64,000 bases of DNA from Actinoplanes sichuanensis. Its GTDB lineage: Bacteria; Actinomycetota; Actinomycetes; Mycobacteriales; Micromonosporaceae. The stretch spans positions 3,038,001-3,102,000 of the forward strand of contig NZ_AP028461.1 in NCBI RefSeq assembly GCF_033097365.1. The letters run 5' to 3'. Below are positions 16,299-25,115 of the stretch, one piece after another (positions within the stretch are counted from its first letter, which is position 1; every line of letters begins with the position of its first letter). The notes under the pieces were generated by a model. That model had not been told where the DNA came from, ran no database searches, and saw only the letters and a list, made by a program, of their open reading frames with translations. The translations under genes were made by a program, and so were the position numbers.

Positions 16299-17455
16299 TG
16301 TTCGAGTACTTTCCCGGCAACTACATCTGGAACCTGGGCGTCGTCGCCACCCTCAACTCCGGCGGCACCATCGACGAGGTCGACCGGGCCTGCAAACCCA
16401 TCCGCGAACTGGCCCGACAGGGCTCCGACGTCGGCACACAGGAGTTCATGGCCTCCTGGCGGCGCGTCGCCGACCAGATCGAGGAACAGGCCGCCGACGC
16501 CGAGAAAGCCGGCCACTTCCGCACCGCCGGGCAGAAGTATCTACGCGCCGCCGCCTATCTCTGCCAGGCCGAACGGATGCTCAGCAACTCCTCGCCCGAC
16601 CGGGTACCCACCTACCGCCACCTGCTCGAACTCATGACCAAGTCGTTCGAGCTGATCGACCCGGCCACCACCCGGGTGGAGATCCCGTTCGAAGGATCGA
16701 GCCTGCCGGCCTACTTCACCAACGCCTCCCGCAACGGCGAACCCGCACCCACCATCATCATGTGGAACGGGCTCGACTCCACCAAAGAACACATGTACAC
16801 CTCCGGCTGGCCCACCGAAATGGCCGCCCGCGGCATCTCCGTGCTCCAGGTCGACTGCCCCGGCTCCGGCGAGGCCCTGCGCCTGCGCCTGCTCACCTCC
16901 CGCGTCGAGAGCGAAGACTGGGCCGAGGCCATCGTCGACTGGCTGGAAACCCGCACCGACGTCCGCCACGACCGCATCGGCCTGGCCGGCTGGTCACTCG
17001 GCGGCTACTACGTGCCCCGGGCCGCCGCCTTCGAGAAACGCCTCGCCCTCGCCGTCGCCTGGGGCGCCAACCACAACTGGGGCGAGGTCCAGCGCAAACG
17101 CCTCGAACGCGAAGGCGAGAACCCGGTACCGCACTACTGGGAACACGTCCTCTGGGTCTGGGGCGAGACGGACATCCCGACATTCATCGCGAAGTCCGAT
17201 CGGATCAACCTCAACGGCGTCGTCGACCAGATCACCTGCCCGCTTCTGATCACCCACGGCACCAACGACCGGCAGATCAACGTCCAATACGCCCATCAGT
17301 CGTACGACCAAGCCGTCAACGCCCCGAAGAAGGACCTGCGCCTGTTCACCCCCGACGAGGGCGCCACCGAACACTGCGGCCTCGACCACCTGCCGCACGT
17401 GGCCGCCTTCACCGCCGACTGGATCGAAGACACCCTGAAGGAGCTGGACAAGTGA
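16298..17455 (+). CDS. Alpha/beta hydrolase with helical N-terminal domain (C-C hydrolase-like)
   Basis: A 385-residue hydrolase. Residues 1-120 form a helical region (tetratricopeptide-like in composition), and the remainder is an alpha/beta hydrolase with nucleophile Ser233 in GWSLGG, acid Asp324 in THGTNDRQI, and a His in EHCGLDH. This two-part layout resembles 2,6-dihydroxypseudooxynicotine hydrolase and FrsA-type proteins, which cleave C-C bonds next to a carbonyl. It is therefore a good candidate for splitting the ring-fission product or a side-chain ketone. Its ATG overlaps the SDR stop, and its TGA overlaps the GH1 start (GTGA). Confidence 0.86.
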   Translation: MFEYFPGNYIWNLGVVATLNSGGTIDEVDRACKPIRELARQGSDVGTQEFMASWRRVADQIEEQAADAEKAGHFRTAGQKYLRAAAYLCQAERMLSNSSPDRVPTYRHLLELMTKSFELIDPATTRVEIPFEGSSLPAYFTNASRNGEPAPTIIMWNGLDSTKEHMYTSGWPTEMAARGISVLQVDCPGSGEALRLRLLTSRVESEDWAEAIVDWLETRTDVRHDRIGLAGWSLGGYYVPRAAAFEKRLALAVAWGANHNWGEVQRKRLEREGENPVPHYWEHVLWVWGETDIPTFIAKSDRINLNGVVDQITCPLLITHGTNDRQINVQYAHQSYDQAVNAPKKDLRLFTPDEGATEHCGLDHLPHVAAFTADWIEDTLKELDK

Positions 17456-18675
17456 CGTTTCTGTGGGGCGTGTCCGGCGCCGGCCACCAGACCGAGGGCG
17501 ACAACACCGGCAGCGACACCTGGTATCTCGAACACGTCAGCCCGACCGTCTTCGCCGAACCCTCCGGCAAGGCCTGCGACAGCTACGTCCGCTGGCGCGA
17601 GGACATCGGCCTCGCCGTCGACCTGGGCCTGAACGCCTACCGGTTCTCCGTCGAGTGGGCCCGCGTCGAACCGTCGCCCGGCGTCTTCGACTCCGCGGAG
17701 CTCGACCACTACGAGGCCATCGTCGACCACTGCCTGTCCGTCGGGCTGGCGCCGGTCGTCACGTTCAACCACTTCACGTCGCCGCACTGGTTCGCCGCCC
17801 AGGGCGGCTGGCTGCACCCGGACGCCCCGGCGCTGTTCGCCCGCTACTGCGACCGGGTGGCGGCCCGCCTCGCCGACCGCATCGCCGTCGCGGTCACCCT
17901 CAACGAACCCAACCTGGCCCGCCTACTGACCTGGCTCGACCTGCCACCGGTCATCCGCGACCGGGAACGGGCCACCCTCGAGGCTGCGAGCCGCGCCGCC
18001 GGAGTGCCCCGCTACCGGGTCGCCAACGTCATGCTCCCCGAGGAGATGGACGCCATGGCCGACGGCATGACCGCCGGCCACCGCGCGGCCCGCGCCGCGA
18101 TCAAAGCGCACCGCCCCGACCTGCCGGTCGGCTTCTCCCTGGCCATCGTCGACGACCACGTCCAGGGCGACGACCCGGCGGTGCGTGACCGCAAACGATC
18201 AGAGGTGTACGAACGCTGGCTCGAACTGGCCCGCGAGGACGACTTCATCGGCGTCCAGAACTACGAACGTGTCTTCTACGACGGCGACGGCGCCGTCCCG
18301 CCGCCGCCCGGCGTGCCCCGCAACCAGATGGGCAGCGCCATCGAACCGCTGTCACTCGCCGGAGCCGTCCGCTACGCCCACTCCATGACCGGCCGCCCGG
18401 TACTCGTGACCGAACACGGCATGGCCACCCCCGACGACACCCTGCGTGACGCGTTCCTGGCCCCGGCCCTCGACGGCCTGCACCAGGCGATGGCCGACGG
18501 CGTGCCGGTGCTCGGCTACCTGCACTGGACCCTGCTCGACAACTTCGAGTGGATCTTCGGCTACGCCTTCCACTACGGCCTGCACACGGTGGACCGGGAA
18601 ACCTTCACCCGAACCCCGAAACCGAGCGCCAAGACGTACGCCGCCCTGGTCAACACCTATCGTCTCCGGAAATGA
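17452..18675 (+). CDS. GH1 beta-glucosidase
   Basis: A 407-residue cytoplasmic glycoside hydrolase family 1 enzyme beginning at the GTG that overlaps the hydrolase stop. The acid/base is Glu152 in TLNEPN and the nucleophile is Glu321 in VTEHGMA, where most relatives have TENG. Other GH1 marks include YRFSVEWARVEP, TFNHFTSPHWF, and the final YLHWTLLDNFEWIFGY. It is shorter than the usual 440-480 residues. With no signal peptide it would act on an imported glycoside, releasing the sugar and the aglycone for the enzymes encoded upstream. It is the last gene of the operon. Confidence 0.92.
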   Translation: MTFLWGVSGAGHQTEGDNTGSDTWYLEHVSPTVFAEPSGKACDSYVRWREDIGLAVDLGLNAYRFSVEWARVEPSPGVFDSAELDHYEAIVDHCLSVGLAPVVTFNHFTSPHWFAAQGGWLHPDAPALFARYCDRVAARLADRIAVAVTLNEPNLARLLTWLDLPPVIRDRERATLEAASRAAGVPRYRVANVMLPEEMDAMADGMTAGHRAARAAIKAHRPDLPVGFSLAIVDDHVQGDDPAVRDRKRSEVYERWLELAREDDFIGVQNYERVFYDGDGAVPPPPGVPRNQMGSAIEPLSLAGAVRYAHSMTGRPVLVTEHGMATPDDTLRDAFLAPALDGLHQAMADGVPVLGYLHWTLLDNFEWIFGYAFHYGLHTVDRETFTRTPKPSAKTYAALVNTYRLRK

Positions 18676-18727
18676 GGTTTCGGTCGGTTCACCCGTCCGG
18701 CGGCTCACGGTCGGGCAGGCTGGGCGG

Positions 18728-20524
18728 GTGGCCGACATCGACGCGTTGCCTCTCGACTTCTGTCTGACGTTCGTGCGCGGACGCGGCCCCGACGAGGTGA
18801 TCTCGCTGCTCGGCGGGGCCGACCCGGTCTCGATCGGGTCGGGACAGGTCGCGTTCGAAGCGGCCGATGCGGTCGCGGAGTGGGTCGACGACGATGGCGT
18901 CACGCATCCGACCGAGCTGGCCTACATCGTCGCCACGCGGATCGACGACTGGACGATGATCATCGAACCGAACGGGTTCCTCTGCACCGACACCGCCGTG
19001 CGGGAGACCCTGTCCGCAGGCGGCGAGATGGTGTCGTTCTACTACAACGAACACACCACACCACGCTTCAGCTGGTCCGTCGACGGGCAAGAGGTGGTCG
19101 GGTTCGATCCGGCCTACCCGGCCGACCGCTCGGGCGCCGACCCCGGGCGGCTGACCGCACTCGGCTTCGAGCCGCAACCCGACGACTCCGGATTCGTCCC
19201 TGGGTTCAAGGAACGGACAGCCGCGCTGATGGCTCGGCTCACCGGCGTGGACTGGGACTCGGCCTTCCTGGAGCAGGCGACGTTCCGCTGCGCCGGCGTC
19301 GGACCCGGAGCATCCGGGCAGCCCTGGTACGGCGAGGTGCAGGAGGAACTGACCGCGTTCGCGGAGGACCCGCGCGACTGGACCGACGAGATCGAACGCG
19401 AGCAATGGCTCGAGGCCGGCGTCACCGATCGGCGGATCAGAGCGCTGGGCCCGGTCGGCATCAGGGTGTACGAGGAGGACGCCGACCTGGCGGCGAGGAT
19501 CGCCCATGCGCCCGCGAAGCTGATCAGGCGGATGACCGAGTGGGCCTGGGAGCGTCCGTTCCGGCTGGCCGGTATCGCCGATGAACCGTGGTTCGCGCCG
19601 ATCCGGAACCTCGTCCTACGCGGCAGGCGTCCCGCGCCCGCGGCCGTTCGACTGGTCGAGGAACGGATGGATCCATTCCTGCGAACCGCGCTGCCGGTCT
19701 GGATGCGCGACGACGAGGACCGGCGCCGCAACGCCGTCGCGGTGCTACTGGCCCAATGGGACACCGACGGGCCGCTGTCCGACCTGTGCTGGACCTTCGC
19801 CAGGGTCGAGGGTGCCGGCGCCGGCGAGTTCCCCGACCTGCTCGCCGACCTGAAACGCGGCTTCCCCGAGCTCGGTGACGTCGTGGTGCCCCAGCCGTCA
19901 CCGGCTCCGCCCGAGCGAGCCGCGGTTCGCCGCAAGCGCGAGGCGCGAGAACGTGAGGAAGCCGAATGGAAGAGGGAGAACCTGGAACTGCGGTGGGGCG
20001 GCCGGGTCCCCATCGACGAGCGACTCCTGGATCCCGAAGTGGAGATGCACGCAACGGGACTCGTCCCCTACGACCGCGATCTCATCGATCAGATCACCGC
20101 GAGCCCAGCGGAGGCACAGCGCAGGATGGCCGTCTGGGCGGCACGATACTGCTGCACCCGCTCCGACATGATCGAGAACGATTGGGTCGAGGCCGGCGTG
20201 CTCGCCCTGGAACGAGGAGAGCCACCACCTGACTGGTTCACGGACTTCGACGCCGCCTTCGCCCGCTGGCAGAACGTCCCCGGCGAGAGCATCACGCACA
20301 CCGCGACAGTCACCTGGGGACCCGGCGAGCCGGTCCGAATCGACCCGGCGATCATCGCGATGCACACGATCGTGACGGCCCGCCACGACGATCCGCTGAT
20401 CGCCGTCATGGACACCCTCCACAACACCGTCGTCAACTACGAACCGGAAACGGTGATCACCGCTTTCCGCGCAGCCTTCGACCTCCCCACATCGAGTGCC
20501 AAGGGTGGCCACTACCTCCGCTAG
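18728..20524 (+). CDS. DUF6461 protein, long paralogue 1
   Basis: A 598-residue protein from a GTG at 18728 (VADIDALPLDFC). Residues about 1-165 form a DUF6461 domain with FCLTFVRGRGPDEVISLLGG and DDWTMIIEPNG. The rest has two related helical blocks: one around RMTEWAWERPFRLAGI and another around RMAVWAARYCCTRSDM, each followed by a W and an L-x-RG-x-x-P element. A charged stretch rich in Arg/Glu joins them. No membrane or signal segment. It is about the same length as the second paralogue 760 bases downstream. Its TAG stop overlaps the stop of the convergent lipoprotein gene through a CTAG palindrome. Function unknown. Confidence 0.8.
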   Translation: MADIDALPLDFCLTFVRGRGPDEVISLLGGADPVSIGSGQVAFEAADAVAEWVDDDGVTHPTELAYIVATRIDDWTMIIEPNGFLCTDTAVRETLSAGGEMVSFYYNEHTTPRFSWSVDGQEVVGFDPAYPADRSGADPGRLTALGFEPQPDDSGFVPGFKERTAALMARLTGVDWDSAFLEQATFRCAGVGPGASGQPWYGEVQEELTAFAEDPRDWTDEIEREQWLEAGVTDRRIRALGPVGIRVYEEDADLAARIAHAPAKLIRRMTEWAWERPFRLAGIADEPWFAPIRNLVLRGRRPAPAAVRLVEERMDPFLRTALPVWMRDDEDRRRNAVAVLLAQWDTDGPLSDLCWTFARVEGAGAGEFPDLLADLKRGFPELGDVVVPQPSPAPPERAAVRRKREAREREEAEWKRENLELRWGGRVPIDERLLDPEVEMHATGLVPYDRDLIDQITASPAEAQRRMAVWAARYCCTRSDMIENDWVEAGVLALERGEPPPDWFTDFDAAFARWQNVPGESITHTATVTWGPGEPVRIDPAIIAMHTIVTARHDDPLIAVMDTLHNTVVNYEPETVITAFRAAFDLPTSSAKGGHYLR

Positions 20525-21231
20525 CTGAATGGATCAGGAACGGTTGCCGTAAGGTAATCGGAGCCGTGCAGATCACCCTCGGTGAGAGGGACTCCGGTGA
20601 GCCGCTCAGTGAGAACCAGCGCGGCTTCGGTGTAGTCCTCGCGGGAGGTGTCGTCGAAGCCGAGCCCGGCCATGTCAGGGCGGATCAGGCCGGGCTCGGT
20701 TCCGTAGATCGGCTCCGGATTCGAAGGATCGAAGTCGACCACGATCCGGCCGTCGTCGACGAGCACGAAGCGACCGTCGTTCTCGACGTTCAGGTAGTTG
20801 GCGATCAGGCGGGTCCCGGCCGACAGCGATTTCGGTAGATCGTCGTCGAGGGCGACGAACCCGTTGTACTCGACCACCAGACTCCACCCGCCGGTATCGG
20901 TGATGACCAGCTGCGCGTCGTCGTCCCCCGGTTCCGGTATCGACTTCCAGGGGTGAACACCACCGACCCGAGCGCCGATCCGGCGGGCGATCTCGGCCGG
21001 AGACAGGTCGCGGACCCAGGTCAGGCAGAACCCCATGCCCGAGAACTTCGGATCGGTGGTCAGCCATCGGTAGTCCGCCGCCACGGCCGGGGCGGACCGG
21101 GGAGCCCAGCGCGTCGGCGGACTCGGAGCCGTGGGCCCCGGCGGCGGATCCGGTGCCGGACCGTCGGTCGATCTCGTACAACCGGTGATCGGCAGCCCGG
21201 CGACGATCGCGAGCAGGGCGCGTCTGCGCAT
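20521..21231 (-). CDS. DUF6461 lipoprotein
   Basis: A 236-residue secreted lipoprotein starting at MRRRALLAIVAG with lipobox ITGC, a Pro-rich linker, then a single DUF6461 domain containing MGFCLTWVRDLSPAEIARRIG and GGWSLVVEYNGFVALDD. It lacks the helical C-terminal blocks of its two neighbours. It lies inverted between them, sharing stop codons with the upstream paralogue and about 50 bases of divergent promoter with the downstream one. A longer frame to 21348 would destroy the signal peptide, so the ATG at 21231 was chosen. Function unknown. Confidence 0.8.
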   Translation of the reverse strand: MRRRALLAIVAGLPITGCTRSTDGPAPDPPPGPTAPSPPTRWAPRSAPAVAADYRWLTTDPKFSGMGFCLTWVRDLSPAEIARRIGARVGGVHPWKSIPEPGDDDAQLVITDTGGWSLVVEYNGFVALDDDLPKSLSAGTRLIANYLNVENDGRFVLVDDGRIVVDFDPSNPEPIYGTEPGLIRPDMAGLGFDDTSREDYTEAALVLTERLTGVPLTEGDLHGSDYLTATVPDPFS

Positions 21232-21282
21232 GCCGACCAGTAAAACAGCTCGGCGGGCTCCGCGGTGCGGCAGGCTGGACTG

Positions 21283-23082
21283 GTGGTCGACATCGACGGG
21301 CTGGGAATGGGCTTCTGCCTGACGTTCGTGCGGGGCCGCGCCCCGCACGAGGTGATCTCGCTGCTCGGCGGGGCGGATCCGGTCTCGATCGTCTCCTCAG
21401 GTGCTGCTCTGGAGGCATCCGTGGCTGTCGAGGATCGGGTCGACGATCAGGGCGTCCGGCAGCCGACCCGGCTCGACTACGTGGCGGTCACCCGGATCGA
21501 CGACTGGTCGATGATCATCGAGTCGAACAGCGTCCGCTGTACCGATGCTGACGTCGAGCAGGCCCTGTCGGCGGCGGGGGAGACGGTCTCGTATTACTTC
21601 ACCGTCAACACCAACTCTTGGTTCAGCTGGCACATCGACGGCCGGGAAGTGGTCTGCTTCGATCCCACCTACCCGGAGGAACGCTACGGCACCGACCCTG
21701 GACGACTCGACCCGGTGCTGACCGAACTCGGCTTCGACCTGGAGCCCGAGGAGCGCGAGGACGACGATGATTTCGACTGGGGAGTGCAGGGCCGGGCAGT
21801 CGCGTTGATGGAACGGATCACCGGCGTGCACTGGGATGCCGAGATCCTCCGGCAGGCGACGTTCCGCTGCGCCGGTGTCGGCGACCGGGCCCCGGAGCAA
21901 CCGTGGTACAGCGAGGTACGGGAGCAACTGGCCGACCGCGCGGCGGTCCCCCGGGACTGGGGTGACGAGATCCAACGCGAGCGATGGTTCAAGCGCGGCG
22001 GACCCGACCGGCGGGTCGAATCGCTCGGGCACGCCGGAGCCACCCTGCTCAAACGGGACAGAGACCTGACGACGGCGATCGCCTGCGCCCCCTCCGAGCT
22101 GATCGAAAGGATCATCACCTGGGCGCGGGAACGGCCCTTCCGGCTGGCCGGTGTCACCGTCGAACCCTGGTTCGCGCCGATCCGGGACCTCCTCCGGCGC
22201 GGCGAGCAACCCACGCCCGCAGACCTCCGAACGGCCGAGGAGCGGATGGATCCCTTTCTGCGTACGGCGTTGCCGATCTGGGTCCGCGACGACGAGAACA
22301 TGCGCCGCATGGCCGTACGAACGATGCTGGCCCCGCCGGAACCGGGCTGGCCGGCGGCCGACCTGTGCACGACGCTGTCCCGAGCCGAGGGCGCCGGTGG
22401 CGGTACCCTGCCGGACCCGCTCGCCGACTTGAAGCGCGACTTCCCCGAACTCGACGACGTCGTCATACCGCCGGCTCCCGCCGAACACCCGGGGATGCGT
22501 CGCAGACGCGAGGCACGCCAGCGGGAGGCTGCCGAGACCCGACGACGCGACCTGGAAAGACGGTGGGGCGGCCGGATCCCCGCCGACGAGCGACTGCTCG
22601 ATCCCGAAGTCGAAATGCACACGATTCACCTGGTCGAATTCGACCGGGACCTGATCGACCAGATCGCGGCGGCCCCGGCGGAGGGGCAGCGGACGATGGC
22701 CGTCTGGGTCGCCCGGTATTGCAGCACACGCTCCGGCATGATCGCCGAGGACTGGATCGAAGCCGGCGTGCTCGCCCTGGAACGCGGCGACCCGCCACCC
22801 GACTGGTTCGCGGACTTCGGCGCCGCTTTCGCCCACTGGCAGGGCATCCCACGCGAGAGCATCACCTACCACGGGTCCGTCTCGATGGGCGGCGAGGAGC
22901 CGGTCAGAATCGACCCGGCCGTCATCGCGATCCACACGATCCTGATGGCCCGCCACGACAATCCACTGATCGCCGCCATGGACACGGTCCGCAACGCCAT
23001 AGTCCTCTACGGCTCCGAAACGGTGATCACCGCCTTCCGGGCGGCCTTCAACCTCCCGGCCGGCACCGGTCAGATCCGGTGA
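21283..23082 (+). CDS. DUF6461 protein, long paralogue 2
   Basis: A 599-residue protein collinear with the first long paralogue from its N-terminus (VVDIDGLGMGFCLTFVRGR) to its last residues (SETVITAFRAAFNLP). It has the DUF6461 domain, a linker with a DDDDFDW acidic patch, and the two helical WA-containing blocks. The GTG at 21283 lines up with the start of paralogue 1; an in-frame GTG at 21265 is possible. The gene pair plainly arose by tandem duplication of about 1.8 kb. It overlaps the convergent HAD gene by 13 bases. Function unknown. Confidence 0.8.
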   Translation: MVDIDGLGMGFCLTFVRGRAPHEVISLLGGADPVSIVSSGAALEASVAVEDRVDDQGVRQPTRLDYVAVTRIDDWSMIIESNSVRCTDADVEQALSAAGETVSYYFTVNTNSWFSWHIDGREVVCFDPTYPEERYGTDPGRLDPVLTELGFDLEPEEREDDDDFDWGVQGRAVALMERITGVHWDAEILRQATFRCAGVGDRAPEQPWYSEVREQLADRAAVPRDWGDEIQRERWFKRGGPDRRVESLGHAGATLLKRDRDLTTAIACAPSELIERIITWARERPFRLAGVTVEPWFAPIRDLLRRGEQPTPADLRTAEERMDPFLRTALPIWVRDDENMRRMAVRTMLAPPEPGWPAADLCTTLSRAEGAGGGTLPDPLADLKRDFPELDDVVIPPAPAEHPGMRRRREARQREAAETRRRDLERRWGGRIPADERLLDPEVEMHTIHLVEFDRDLIDQIAAAPAEGQRTMAVWVARYCSTRSGMIAEDWIEAGVLALERGDPPPDWFADFGAAFAHWQGIPRESITYHGSVSMGGEEPVRIDPAVIAIHTILMARHDNPLIAAMDTVRNAIVLYGSETVITAFRAAFNLPAGTGQIR

Positions 23083-23735
23083 TCACCCAGTGCGACGTCC
23101 ACCGCCGCCTGCAACGACGACACCACCGGCACGCCGAGCGCGGTGACATGCTCCCGGGCGTGCAGCGCGTCGTCGCCGGCGTGATAGATGACGCACCGCA
23201 GCCCACACTCGCGGGCCGCGAGTGCGTCATCGACACTGTCGCCCACCAGCACCACCTGCTCCGCGGCCAGCCCCAGACGCTGCAGATGGCGTGCCAGGTG
23301 CGGCGCCTTGGAAGCCAGATCGGCGCCCACACTGCCGTCGACCCGCACGAAGTACCGCCCGATCCCGGCGGCCGTCACCAGCGCCACCAGCTCGGTATGC
23401 GGATACATGGACAGCAGTGACTGGGTTGCGCCGGTGGCCGCCCACCGCCGCAACGCCGCCGACGCGTCCGCGGTCAGGGCCGCCGTCCGGCGGTGCCGGG
23501 CGTACGCCACCCGGAAACACTCGTCGAGGCGTTGCTGCTCCCCGGCATCCAGAGCCCGACCGGCGAGCCGCTCGTAGAACAACGGGATCGGCTGGCAGTG
23601 ATGCCGCTGATAGTCCGCCCGGGTGATCGCCGGGAACCCGCACGCGACCAGCGCGTCCACCGTCGCCGCGATCAGAGCGCCACCGTCGCCCAGGATCGTG
23701 CCGTTCCAGTCCCACACGATGTGCCGTACCGTCAT
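23070..23735 (-). CDS. HAD-superfamily phosphatase
   Basis: A 221-residue HAD hydrolase of the phosphoglycolate phosphatase-like type. Motif I is VWDWNGTIL, with Asp as nucleophile and Asn where the second Asp of DxDxT normally sits; this variant recurs in a known subgroup. Motif II Ser is in LLSMYPH, a motif III Lys in SKAPHLARHLQ, and motif IV in VLVGDSVDDALAARECG. The helical cap lies between residues about 20 and 90. It probably removes phosphate from a small metabolite. Divergent from the next gene; convergent with the DUF6461 paralogue. Confidence 0.88.
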   Translation of the reverse strand: MTVRHIVWDWNGTILGDGGALIAATVDALVACGFPAITRADYQRHHCQPIPLFYERLAGRALDAGEQQRLDECFRVAYARHRRTAALTADASAALRRWAATGATQSLLSMYPHTELVALVTAAGIGRYFVRVDGSVGADLASKAPHLARHLQRLGLAAEQVVLVGDSVDDALAARECGLRCVIYHAGDDALHAREHVTALGVPVVSSLQAAVDVALGDHRI

Positions 23736-23966
23736 CTGCGCCTCCCCGAAGGAGGCGCCCTTGACCAGGGAGAACAGGTCGAGCGTGGCGGATGGTCATC
23801 CGTCGCAGCGCCTCTCGACCCGCACCGGCACGCTAACAATCCCACCCGGCACCGGCAACCCCGCCCGGCATGTCCCGAAGCCTGCCGCCCGGCGCTGACA
23901 TCGCACCCGCCGAGCTCGGCCTTTGCCGGAACCGCCGCACTCGCCCGACCTCGGTAGATTCGGGGA

Positions 23967-24491
23967 ATGCCCCCCGAATCTGTCGACGCGTCATGGCTCG
24001 AGGCCGCCCGACAGCAACTCGCCTGGGGAGACGGCGTGCGTGCGGCGTACCTCGCCCTGGTGCGCGACGGCGCCGGACCCGAGGCGGCCGCGACGGCGGT
24101 GTGTGTCGCGGCGGGTTCCACCGCCGCGGAGGCGATCGATCGACTGCGAGAGTTCGAGGGCCTGTGGGACGCCCTCGAACCCGGCGACGAGGACATCGGC
24201 GCAGACCTGCTCATGATGTACGGGTATTTCGAACCGGACGCCACACTCGACGACCGGCAACAGGCGGCTCTCGTGCACCTGCACGCCGCACTCGGGTCGG
24301 TTCCCGGACTGCCCAGCGGGTCCGCGCTCGCCTTGTCGATCCGACTGCGAACGGGTCGTCTGGCCGAGGCGCATCGGCTACTCGAACGCCTCGGCGGCGT
24401 GCGGTGGCCGGACGACATCGCATTCTGGGCGGCACTGCGCCGGGCCGGCGAGATTCTCCACCCGGGCAACGAGATCCCGAAGAACGGGTGA
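23967..24491 (+). CDS. Hypothetical helical protein
   Basis: A 174-residue, mostly alpha-helical protein with no signal peptide. The central part (DLLMMYGYFEPDATLDDRQQAALVHL) and the Leu/Ala-rich second half (RTGRLAEAHRLLERLGG) suggest a small helical-repeat fold. The ATG at 23967 is used; no strong ribosome site is visible. The 231-base gap upstream separates it from the divergent HAD gene and shows no further gene. I do not recognise a family. Confidence 0.55.
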   Translation: MPPESVDASWLEAARQQLAWGDGVRAAYLALVRDGAGPEAAATAVCVAAGSTAAEAIDRLREFEGLWDALEPGDEDIGADLLMMYGYFEPDATLDDRQQAALVHLHAALGSVPGLPSGSALALSIRLRTGRLAEAHRLLERLGGVRWPDDIAFWAALRRAGEILHPGNEIPKNG

Positions 24492-24582
24492 TCCAACCCT
24501 GGGCAGGTCGACGAGTTGACGAGGGACCGGCCACAGAGGACGATCACTTGATCTTGAACTTCTCCGGTTAGGGACAAGGGCC

Positions 24583-24894
24583 ATGGCATCGGAACCCGAC
24601 TACCTCGTCGCCATCCGTCAGGCCGACTCGTACCCCCGGGCGCTTCGGGCGGCCCGGCTCTACCTCGGCGGACTGTTCTGGATGGTCGGATCCGCGTTGG
24701 TGGTCGCCCTCACCGGATTGAGCATCTGGTTCTTCCTGGTCAGCGCCGCAGCGATCCCGTTCATCGTGGCCGGTGTGCTGGGCGCGCGAAAAACTTGGAC
24801 GAGCCTGGCACGAGAGCTTCCCGCGATGCCCGAGAACGAGCTCAAATCGGCCTCGACCATCGCGACCTTCCAGGATCTTCTGCGGCACGGCTGA
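24583..24894 (+). CDS. Small two-span membrane protein
   Basis: A 103-residue protein with two hydrophobic segments, YLGGLFWMVGSALVVALTGL and a following WFFLVSAAAIPFIVAGVLG stretch, flanked by charged tails. The short spacer between them predicts a helical hairpin with both ends inside. It ends in front of a strong bidirectional terminator shared with the convergent DUF6131-type gene. Function unknown. Confidence 0.65.
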   Translation: MASEPDYLVAIRQADSYPRALRAARLYLGGLFWMVGSALVVALTGLSIWFFLVSAAAIPFIVAGVLGARKTWTSLARELPAMPENELKSASTIATFQDLLRHG

Positions 24895-24900
24895 AAAACC

Positions 24901-24936
24901 ACATGCGCACCTCCGGCGAGTCGGAGGTGCGCATGT
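24901..24936. terminator. Bidirectional terminator hairpin
   Basis: A perfect 15-base stem (left arm ACATGCGCACCTCCG at 24901-24915, right arm at 24922-24936) with a six-base loop lies in the 65-base gap between two convergent genes. The plus-strand gene's final codons are followed by AAAAA-type bases just before the stem, giving a U tract for the leftward transcript. Confidence 0.85.
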
Positions 24937-24959
24937 CCGTCGAGAGATCCCGCGGGAGG

Positions 24960-25115
24960 TCAGAACCAGACTTTTCGACCACCGACCGGCCTGCCGAGAG
25001 CGCCCAGAATCCAGAGCACCGCGCCGATCACCAGGAGGATGGCGCCGATCGTGTAGAGGATCGACACGTGCAGCAGGTAGCCCAGAAGCAAGAGGATGAG
25101 GCCGATGACAAGCAT
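24960..25115 (-). CDS. DUF6131-type small membrane protein
   Basis: A 51-residue protein: MLVIGLILLLLGYLLHVSILYTIGAI-like N-terminal helix pair followed by an LLVIGAVLWILGALGRPVGGR tail. Size and sequence match the DUF6131 family of tiny actinobacterial membrane proteins, whose role is unknown. GGAGAAAGAA precedes the ATG at 25115 and fixes the start; longer in-frame starts would add a basic, unsupported leader. It converges on the two-span membrane protein gene. Confidence 0.78.
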   Translation of the reverse strand: MLVIGLILLLLGYLLHVSILYTIGAILLVIGAVLWILGALGRPVGGRKVWF

